Source: Bagarius yarrelli (lineage: Eukaryota; Chordata; Actinopteri; Siluriformes; Sisoridae). From it: DNA of 64,000 nt. Under the pieces are notes generated by a model. The model saw nothing but the letters and a program-made list of their open reading frames with translations, was not told where the DNA came from and did not search any database. Shown here piece after piece: positions 56,375-64,000 of this stretch. The translations under genes and the position numbers were made by a program. Each line of letters begins with the position of its first letter. Position 1 is the first letter of the stretch. The stretch is from NCBI GenBank assembly GCA_005784505.1, contig VCAZ01000038.1:2408398-2472397 (forward strand), read 5' to 3'.

Positions 56375-57949
56375 CATGGCTGCTTCCTGGTCCTCTTTTG
56401 CTGCATTAAAGAAGGTGTTATGGGAAATGCTACAGTAGCACGTACCTTCTTTAAAGCATTGTCTCCCTTCTCTTCTCAAGCGAATGTAGCTAGACGCCTA
56501 ATCAGAAATGTTTTTATCTGTGTTTGTATCGATATTATCTGCACTTTCAACTAGACTAGTGTGCAAGTGATAAAAATGGACTCCTCTCTAGGAAGCGGAT
56601 TAAACGAGCCACGTGTTTTGACCTTAAACAGGAGGTGCAAGAGGACAGTTTTATGAGGACCTTTTTAGACCTTTTCATGCTGCTTAGACATTTTTCTGGA
56701 ATGGATTCAATTCTTAAATTACTCACAGCCAGAAAGTAATCCAAAAAGCAAACAAAGCATCTTGGTATAATAGTGCAGAAGGAACTTAGTCTTGTTGGCT
56801 TTTTAAACAAACTGGACAGGACATCTATACTATCCCTTTCCAAAGGTCAAGGCTGGGCTGGTTTTTTTTTTTAGCTTGAACCGGTGCCTGCTGGAAAAAA
56901 TCTTGCTTTTAGAAACTCACTTGCCTATTTTCTTGTTACAGGATTGATGAGACTTCATGGCCTCCATCCAGCCAAAACTCCAAGACGGATTACAAAATCG
57001 AAAACAGCCCCAGCTGCTCAGACTTAGATGCTGCCGCCTGGAATTATGAGGTGCCTAAAAGTGATAGAAGCTCCATGGGAATTGGTGGAGCCTTTAAACT
57101 CTGGAGGAGGTGTTTTTCTAAAATAAGCATTCAGACCTCCATGTTGTCCCACACCCTTGTGAGTGAAAATGTTTGGGTCACAGGGATCACAGAGGTTCTG
57201 AGAACTGCCTGGTGCTAAAACATTAAGGAATAAAGTAGTGAAAGTTCTTCAGGGTTCTGCTCACTGTCACGATTGACAAGGGAGGCAACTTTATCAGACT
57301 TGCTCAGAGTGTGTGCAATGCTCAGCTTAATTCCATCATCACCGGCTCCTACGATCACGGATTCCCCCCTTTTCTGCTAAACGCTGGCCATGTTCCCAAA
57401 AAAAGCCATGACCTGCAATTTCAGAATGTATTATTGTCTCTGTTCTCTATCTGCTTCTCTGTTCACGATAAGATAATTCAGTCTTCCCATCCTAAAATAA
57501 CCAACGAGTCTCTCAAACGACTCAAGAAGTCGCTTCTTTTCACACACCTCTCATGCACTCTGCCCAGAAGTCCCTTTCGGATAGAAAAGCGCGAGAGCTG
57601 TTCTGTTGCTAGGAGACTTCTTTATGAATATCGTCTAGCTTTAGCCGCTAGCTAGTCAGGGATTTGAGGAGATTTAAGCAGGGAAAAGGAAGGCTAAGGG
57701 AGCACTAAAGCTTGGAAAAAGAAAAAAATCATCCCTATAAGAGCAAAACAGGGACTGAAAGCATGTCCGCCTAATTTACTCCCCTTTCTCACTGGCGAGT
57801 GTTTACTCCCAGCGCTTGTGTGTCTGAGGGCTTCACTAACCTCATATTCAAAGCACACATCAAACTCCAAAGCCATAAAATAATTAGAGACATGCTAGGG
57901 GGGATTTAGGCAGCCTTACAGCACGGCCCACATAAATGCCACTTTGAGA
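56375..57949. other. Unique DNA with an open frame behind a good acceptor-like site
   Basis: After 'gcctattttcttgttacag' at about 56941, a frame stays open to a stop near 57217 with ordinary composition ('DYKIENSPSCSDLDAAAWNY'). I do not recognise it and no donor or neighbour exon supports it. A GTG-initiated 114-codon frame at 57311-57655 is also unrecognised. Confidence 0.25.
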
Positions 57950-58330
57950 AAAGGTAATTTATTTCACAGCTTAGCGACTTTTCAGAAACAAGTAAAAAAA
58001 AAAAAAAAGTACATGAAAAGTACAAGGAAAATTGGCTTAAAAAGTAATCCTGAGAGTGCGTTTAAAGTTTTTTGGATTTTTTTTTTTTTTTTACGGACAA
58101 ATACGTGAGCAGGAATGCCACCGTGTTAATTTAATCAACTGCAAATCGCATTAGCGCTCGCCCGCTTGTAAATAGCAGCGAATGATATTGCACGGATCAG
58201 CGAGTCCAGTCGCGGACAGAATGTAAGTTGTGAGCTGGAAATAAACATAGCGCAGAGAGCGTAGATGCTGTGTTTACTGTTCGGATGTGTGTAATTAAAT
58301 TGTGATGAACAAAATGACACACATTAAAGT
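57950..58330. promoter_or_regulatory. Candidate conserved non-coding element
   Basis: Apart from poly-A at 58000 and poly-T at 58079, the block 58100-58320 is high-complexity and CG-containing ('gttaatttaatcaactgc', 'cgcattagcgctcgcccgc', 'gtgtaattaaattgtgatg'). It resembles developmental enhancer sequence. No direct proof. Confidence 0.3.
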
Positions 58331-58914
58331 GAGCGAAGAAAATGTGCTTTGCGTTCACATTTGATAGCGTCCTGTTTTCTATAAATACCTACATTTGAAA
58401 ATATTATAAAATATTTATTCATCATAATACTAAAAACTGAAATTATTTTGTTTGACAAAAGAAAACAGTGTAAAAAGATTGACCAGGTGTGTGTTTTCGG
58501 CAAATCAACCCCCACACGCTGCCCCGAACCCATCACCTTATCCTGGCTGACACCGTCTTCCTAAGCCAGGATATGGTAAGTAAAAAAAAAATTCACTGTA
58601 GAGTTACTGTATATGTGACTAATAAAGACTAACTTACTTACTTACTCCAACACCAATCAATTAGCGGTTGATGCACGTCGAGAACGACGATCTCTCGCTC
58701 GGTGTAGCAGCTAATTCCTTCTCAGTGGATTGTTCGCTGAGGTGCCTGTCAGTCGTGGTCAGAATTCGTTCAGACAGCAGGAAATACATTAAAGTGGGTT
58801 TCCTGCTGCTTGTGATTGGTTTAGAAGTATAATAAAAATAGAGGAAAGAACAAAACACTTATTCTGGTTTCTATGGTAACGACTTTACATTAACATTCAA
58901 GGCTTTAGTGCCTT
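58331..58914. other. Unique DNA with a possible SINE family 2 scrap
   Basis: At 58505-58635 'acgctgccccgaacccatc' and 'gtgactaataaagact' resemble family 2 ends. The rest is unique. Confidence 0.35.
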
Positions 58915-59146
58915 AAATTTATCTATTTTTCCCAACCGGCTGAGCAGTAGAGGGTTAAGGGCCTTGCTCATGGGCCCAGCAGTGACAGTTCGATGGGTCT
59001 GGGAATTAAACCCACAATCTTCTAATATCTTTCAAATACCAGGAGCGACTTACTGTACATTTATCCAAGTAAGCAGTTGATGGTCAAGAGCCTTGTTGAT
59101 CATCTGATCAGTAGCCCAACACCGTAACCACTGAACTACCACTTTT
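58915..59146 (-). mobile_element. Two SINE family 1 copies in tandem, minus strand
   Basis: The first (to about 59040) has 'gagggttaagggccttgctc' and 'gggcccagcagtgacag' in minus order. The second (about 59042-59146) has 'gagcgacttactgtacattt', 'tcaagagccttgttgatc' and 'aaccactgaactaccac'. Confidence 0.8.
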
Positions 59147-59249
59147 TCACCCACAATTCCTACAAAAAGTTTTTTTGTTTTGTTTTTTGAAGATGTGTGT
59201 ATTTGTTGATATGGTGAAGTTTGCGTTTCATTTATGAAGGGTAAAGATT

Positions 59250-59745
59250 AAGTGGTAGTGCAGTGGTTAAGGTGTTGACCTACTAACTTAAAAATTTAGG
59301 GTTCGATACCAAGCTACTACTGCAAGGCCCTTAACCCCCAACTGCTTAGTTGTATAACAGAGAATAATGTAAGTCGCTCTGTATTAGGGCGTCTGCAAAT
59401 GCCGCAAATGTTAATGTTCAATTTTCCGCACCATCAAGCTGCAATGGTTGGGCCCTTGGGCAAGGCCCTTAACTCTTAACTGCTCAGGTGTTTAACACAG
59501 AATAACCTTTGATTCCAACTACCACCAGGCTACCACTGCTGGACCCTTGAGCAAGGCCCTTAACCCTTAATTGCTTTGTTGTATAACAGAGAATAATGTT
59601 GCTATGTATTAGGACGTCTGCAAATGCCGCAAATGTAAATGCCACTGTTGGGCCCCAGAGCAAGGCCCTTAACTCTCAACTGCCCAGTTAAATAGGAAAA
59701 TTAGATAAATGTAAGTCGAACTGGTTAAACCCGTCTACCAAACGC
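59250..59745 (+). mobile_element. Four SINE family 1 copies in tandem, plus strand
   Basis: Copy 1 (59250-59418) has the head 'agtggtagtgcagtggttaa' (A box), 'agggttcgataccaagc' (B box) and a full tail. Partial copies follow at about 59420-59510, 59511-59640 and 59641-59745, each marked by 'gcaaggcccttaac'. Copies 1 and 3 share the unusual 'aacagagaataatgt' and 'gtctgcaaatgccgcaaatg', so they may stem from local duplication. Confidence 0.85.
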
Positions 59746-59908
59746 CAAAAAACGAATGAGTGAATCACACCATTATTTACTACAAGAGTTTTTTTCCTTC
59801 CCTTTATTTAACATGATGCTATTTAGTTCTAACGAAGACAGAAGATGGTCCTGAAACTCCCAGACTGTGGTGTGTGTGTGACTGTGTATGTGTATAAAAG
59901 TTTTATGA

Positions 59909-59945
<37 letters not shown>

Positions 59946-60044
59946 ATCTCCAGGCCTGAGGAGGATGAATGCTCCTATTCTCTCTGACAGATAATGGGAT
60001 CCCGAATGACATGCGATCGGATCTGTAGCACTGGGCCTTTTTAC

Positions 60045-60088
<44 letters not shown>

Positions 60089-60677
60089 TACACACAAGCA
60101 TATACATATATATCTGCTGTCAGGATGTCATTCAAACCTGCTACCACACACACAGCTAAAGCTCGGTAAGGTCGATTTCTCTCCAACTTTCGGCTGCTAA
60201 CTCTTTGGCAGCACTCGTAGTCGAGGGTGTGTGTGTGTTTCTCTTGCTTATGAATTTTCCCAATGGGGGAAATAGAACAGCAGACAAATCAGCACCGACT
60301 TTACGAATAAAACGCGAGTGAGACGTGAGAGAATCATTTGCATTTAGATTTATCTTTCATTTTCATCGATCAAAGATTTTTTTTTTTTTTTTTTTTTACC
60401 ACAGACCGAGACAAGGCGGTGAAATGGATGCGTGTGAGCTGCCTCTCTCTGCGGAGAAACTTCCTGGTTCGAGGAACGCCACGCGACAAATCTTTCCTTC
60501 CCTGAGAGAACAAAAGCCTCCATGATCCACGGTTAATTCCGCTGATGGACGAGACGCAGTCCAAGATTTGGAAAAAAACAAACAAAACGTTTAGATGTTA
60601 TTTTTGCTTTGTTTTAGTATAATGTGATGATAAATCAAACGTTATCACTTACACACCTCCACTTTTAAAAAATGTCT
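59746..60677. repeat. Unique DNA with GT and CA arrays
   Basis: GT lies at about 59909-59943 and CA at 60051-60082, inverted to each other 110 bases apart. Poly-T lies at 60378-60398. The 137-codon minus frame across the arrays is an artefact. Confidence 0.85.
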
Positions 60678-60866
60678 GAAGTGGTAGCACAGTGGTTAAA
60701 GTGTTGGACTGCTAATTAGAAGATCGGGGTTTGATTCTTAGCACCACCAACTACCCTTGCTTGGCCCCTGAGCAAGGCCCCTAACCCCAAATTGCTCAGT
60801 TGTATAAAGGTGATAAATGTAAGTCACTCTGGTTGAGGGTGTCCGCCAAATGCTGTAAATTTTTTA
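60678..60866 (+). mobile_element. SINE family 1, full-length reference copy
   Basis: The head 'gtggtagcacagtggttaaa' (A box), 'ggactgctaattagaaga', 'cggggtttgattcttagc' (B box), 'cccctgagcaaggccccta', 'aattgctcagttgtataaa', 'gtaagtcactctggttgagg' and 'gccaaatgctgtaaat' are all in order. The head is tRNA-like, so it would carry an internal pol III promoter if intact. Confidence 0.9.
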
Positions 60867-60936
60867 CTGCCTATTTAATCTAATAATACACATTAAACAA
60901 ACTAAACAAAAAAATGTAGGAAAAAATGACATTAAA

Positions 60937-61180
60937 ATATTCATTCATTTTCTATAACAACTTATTCCCTAATTCGGGGTCACAGGGATCTGCTGGAGTC
61001 TTTAAAATATTGAAAGACAGGAGTGGTACAATGTGCAATTTAGAATCACCAATCAATCTAACATACATGTGTTTGGACTGTGGGAGGAAACCGGAGTTCT
61101 TGGGAAGAACATGCAAACTCCACATTCCGGGGGAATCGAACCAGAGTCTTCTTGTTTTAAGGCAACAGTGCTAACCACAT
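60937..61180 (-). mobile_element. HE1/V-SINE-like element with internal deletion
   Basis: In minus order: 'ctaattcggggtcacaggga', 'tctgctggagtctttaaaat', 'aatttagaatcaccaatcaa', 'gtttggactgtgggaggaaa' and 'gaacatgcaaactccacat'. The 'gtgatggactggcgacc' part is missing. Confidence 0.83.
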
Positions 61181-62150
61181 AGAAAAAATATTTAAGCAAA
61201 AATGTCATGAATAAAAAAAAGGTCCAGAAACAATTATTAATATTCTATAGTATTAAATTCAAAATTTTAATCTATATTAGTATTTTAGAATATAAACAAG
61301 AGCATTAAACTTATTTCTAGGCAAAATTGCTAGAATTAAGCTGATTAAAAAAAGGTTTAAAATTGTAAAAAAAATAAGATAGAAGAAAAAACATATTTTA
61401 GGGTTAAAAAAAATAAATATCTGAAATTAGTTACATTTGTTTTTATAAAGAGAAATAAAAATAATATATTTTTTTAACATCTTTAGTCAAATTATAATAA
61501 TTTAGCATTTCCTATTAAACAGTAACAACAAGATCCTTCTTTTTTTTAAACTTATTAATTTTAAACTAGTAATAATTCTTATTTTTCTAGCATGTATTTT
61601 ATTGTAACATTAATTATCTGTAGAATGAATGTCAGTATTTATCATGCAGTTCTGTGATGCACTTTTGGACAGATGTTTACAGCTGCTGTAAAGTAACATG
61701 GGCGTTCCTCTAAATCAAAAATGTAACTCTAAATGGATAAAAAAGGTTGTTTTTTAATCCTCGCTCTGCCGTGCCTCCCGACAGTTACAGTAACTAAGTG
61801 TTCATTATTTTTCTAGAACAGCGCCCCCTGTAGCGCTGATCTGTAGTGTTGATCTTCACTTTCATCTTTTCTATGATCTTAGCGTCTGTGATTTAAAAAA
61901 AACTGTTCTTTGTGTAAAACGTCTTGTGATTCACATTCCGGGATGTCTACAATCAGTCCTGCCTTTGTGTCGCCTTTAAATCAGTTTCATTCTGTGATTT
62001 AGTAGATTATGTGTGTGTGTGTGTGTGTGTGTGTTGTGTGTCATTGTCTGCTGTAGTGAATGAGACTATTACTAAAGTTGATAATAGACAAGGTCACTTC
62101 CTGTGCAGTGGCAGCAACATCTTAGCAGGCTCATTTATGGCATGATAGAG

Positions 62151-62187
<37 letters not shown>

Positions 62188-62640
62188 CAGTGATGTTCAA
62201 CACTGACCGCTAACCTACACAGACCAATTTATAAGGCACTAAACAAAATAGCAGGCCACACACACACCCATGCTGACCGGTTTTCTATCTTGACCTTCAC
62301 TTTATACTCTTCTGAGTTTTTCTTGTAGGGCTTTGAACTAATCGCCTACATGACGCACACGGTGCACACTGAGAGCACACACACATGTGACGAGGCATGT
62401 GGGGAAAGACTGAGGCTGCGGGGGAGTGTGTAAGTGTGACAGAGTGTGACAGAGCTCTGTCACTTCAGTGCAAAAAGCTTCCATAAAGCTCTGGAGACAA
62501 GCCGAGTTCTGACAGGCTTCCAACACACACACACACACACTCTGTTATATCTCATATACATAACAGATCCGGGAAACACCAGCAACATGTAAATAAAATC
62601 TAACTCCTACAGACATGTAAACAACACGCTAATGACATGT
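61181..62640. repeat. AT-rich and unique DNA with GT and CA arrays
   Basis: GT lies at about 62011-62034, CA at 62152-62185 and CA at 62523-62541. About 61181-61600 is very AT-rich. No gene. Confidence 0.7.
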
Positions 62641-62831
62641 AGGTGTGTGTGTGTGTGTGTATATGTGTAAGTGCGCATTTTTGTGTTTGTATGTGCTAAT
62701 TTGTGTGTGTTTGTATGTGTGTTTTTATTCTGTGTGTATCTGTATGTGTGTGTTTGTAAGGTATGTGTGTGTTTTAATCTGTGTGTGTATCTTTGCAAAA
62801 CTTTTCGTCTCTGTGTGTGAATGTGTATGTA
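62641..62831 (+). repeat. Interrupted GT-rich tract
   Basis: GTGTGT words are broken by AT, TTT and AAT. The frames on both strands are artefacts. Confidence 0.9.
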
Positions 62832-63009
62832 TGTGGTAGCGCAATGTTTAATTGAAAGATTTACAGTCCAATGACATCCAAAATTACCACTGTTGGGCCC
62901 CCTGAGCAAGGCCCTTAACCCACAATTGCTCAGTTGTATAAAATGGATAAATGTAAGTTGGTTCGGATACGGGTATCTGCCAGATGCTAGAAATGTTAAT
63001 GTAAATGTG
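62832..63009 (+). mobile_element. SINE family 1, head diverged
   Basis: 'tggtagcgcaatgtttaatt' (A-box region), 'gttgggccccctgagcaag', 'cacaattgctcagttgtat' and the tail 'tgccagatgctagaaatg'. An LTR start follows 7 bases later. Confidence 0.82.
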
Positions 63010-63015
63010 TATATC

Positions 63016-63230
63016 TGTAAGAACTTATCACTGGACTGCTATTTCCCTCCTGGTCAACAGATGGCGCCTTTTTCAAGGTTTCAGCTTAACACTATTATGT
63101 TAAAACTTTTCACTCTTTGTTACACTATCCATTAGTGAAGATTGCATTTTTCTGGAGGCCAACGACATCTTGTTTTCTTGCTACCATTGGAGTTGGATTC
63201 ATTAATTAGGCAGTTAACGCAACTGGTTAG
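63016..63230 (+). repeat. Probable 5' LTR (right limit uncertain)
   Basis: It starts with TG and shares its first 31 bases, with two differences, with the sequence after the polypurine tract at 63955-63963. The right border is a guess placed before the coding remnant. Confidence 0.5.
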
Positions 63231-63232
63231 TT

Positions 63233-63820
63233 GTGTCCCAAGTCCACAGACGTTCTGATTCGTCTTTTTTCCAAGACCCAGACCAGTTCACCTTCTATGA
63301 CTCTTCGATCTCTGATTTCAAGGAGGTCTTTATCAAGTCTCAAGCTACCACCCTCCGTCCTTCCACACTAACCATACGACTGTGCTATAGACCTGGTTCC
63401 TTAAGCATGCTTACCTTAGGAAAGAGTTTGCTCCATCTGTGTCCCTAGAGTATCTGCTATGGACAAATACCTTAGGGGAAGCCTTGGATAACGGTTTCAT
63501 TCGCTTTTACACTTCATCTGTTGGAGCCGGCTTTTTTTGTTGAGAAGAAGGATAGTAATCTCAAGCCCTGCATCGACTATTGGGGTCTTAACTGCATCAC
63601 CATTAAGAATCGCTACCCATTGCCCCTGATGACTACTGGTTTTGAAATCCTACAGTCTGCTACCATTTTCACCAAGTTTGACCTTCAGATTGCCTACCAC
63701 CGGTTCAGGATTCAAGAAGTTAACAAGTAAAACAGCATTCAACACCCCATCAGGCCACTAGAAGGACAAGGTGATACCCTTTGGCCTGGTCAATAGCCCC
63801 AGTTGTGTGTAACAATGGAC
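63233..63820 (+). pseudogene. Ty3/gypsy-type reverse transcriptase fragment
   Basis: Reading frames in pieces show 'ISDFKEVFIKSQATTL' (63290-63350), the link region before RT, then at 63521-63730 'FFVEKKDSNLKPCIDYWGLN', 'TIKNRYPLPLM' and 'FTKFDLQIAYHRFRI', the first RT blocks, with the motif A Asp at codon 54 of that piece. 'PFGLVNSP' follows in another frame at about 63778. Frameshifts and a stop after codon 69 break it. The catalytic D-D motif is not found. Confidence 0.85.
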
Positions 63821-63968
63821 AACCAGATTACACTGTATGCACACTGGTGGATTTTTGTTGGTTCAGTGGAAAAGTGCAGTACTTGGACCCGGCACTCATT
63901 TCATCTTTTTACCGCACCCAAAAACCCATGAAGAGAATGTCAGAAGCTGTCTTCAGAGGGGGGCCACC

Positions 63969-64000
63969 TGTAAGAACTAGTCACTGGACTGCTATTTCCT
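63969..64000 (+). repeat. Start of 3' LTR, cut by the window edge
   Basis: Thirty-two bases repeat the sequence at 63016 onward and follow the polypurine tract. The rest lies beyond the window. Confidence 0.7.

Larger units (their letters stand above)
63016..64000 (+). mobile_element. Deleted Ty3/gypsy-like LTR retrotransposon, cut by the window edge
   Basis: 'tgtaagaact' plus 'cactggactgctatttcc' occurs at 63016-63046 and again at 63969-63999 (29 of 31 bases equal). The second copy follows 'cagaggggggccacc', a typical polypurine tract before a 3' LTR. Between them are a reverse transcriptase fragment and no gag, protease or integrase I can see, so the interior is largely deleted. The LTR 3' limits are not visible. 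Confidence 0.75.

Noticed and set aside
57311..57655. 114-codon plus-strand frame
   Set aside because: It starts at GTG and matches nothing I recognise; length alone is not evidence in 64 kb.
59773..60186. 137-codon minus-strand frame
   Set aside because: It crosses the CA and GT arrays.
60678..60750. Possible tRNA gene
   Set aside because: A and B boxes are present, but the segment is the head of a SINE that recurs in the window and does not fold into a clean cloverleaf.

Overview
This window looks like non-coding chromosomal DNA of a teleost fish. I infer an otophysan, perhaps a catfish or a relative, from the repeat types, which I recognise from memory and not from a search: two tRNA-derived SINE families, an HE1/V-SINE-like family, Rex1-like and L2-like LINE 3' ends, a Tc1-like transposon whose ends begin CACTGCTCAAAAAAATAAAG, and very dense CA/GT, CTAT and ATCC microsatellites. 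The sequence is AT-rich. I find no exon chain, no RNA gene and no intact protein-coding gene that I would defend. Almost every long open frame is a low-complexity artefact of a microsatellite. The window could be an intergenic desert or the inside of very large introns, and the sequence alone cannot decide.

Layout. 0-5.2 kb: a V-SINE end, a polypurine minisatellite split by a SINE, and a diffuse repeat with 'TAGAAATAAA' words in both orientations. 5.2-9.2 kb: opposed GT and CA arrays, a broken Tc1-like element (minus strand) and a rearranged SINE. 9.2-19.7 kb: V-SINEs and SINEs alternating with AT-rich unique DNA, a near-perfect 35-bp-stem hairpin at 12.8 kb, a Rex1-like 3' end and two large ATCC arrays. 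19.7-25.5 kb: a CpG-dense block at about 20.9-21.2 kb, a second Rex1-like 3' end, and a compact unique block at 24.5-25.0 kb that reads like a regulatory element. 25.5-38.4 kb: mostly unique DNA with scattered SINEs and a second regulatory-looking block at 36.1-36.5 kb. 38.4-42.8 kb: an L2-like LINE carcass, a transposase scrap and a V-SINE. 42.8-51.8 kb: a minisatellite carrying six AP-1-type heptamers, a duplication whose 67-bp core is inverted in one copy, a 36-bp minisatellite and a higher-order CTAT/ATCC array. 51.8-64 kb: unique DNA, a hAT-like MITE with 8-bp target duplications, a SINE cluster in opposed orientations, and, at the right edge, a deleted Ty3/gypsy-like element with two LTR starts.

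How the parts relate. The mobile elements are mostly decayed. The tail of the commonest SINE family matches the 3' end of the L2-like LINE at 38.4 kb, which fits a SINE using that LINE's machinery. Several simple arrays abut V-SINE tails and may have grown from them. The most unusual single observation is the duplicated segment at 43.8 and 45.3 kb, with direct flanks and an inverted core. I found no evidence for a new enzymatic or defence system here.
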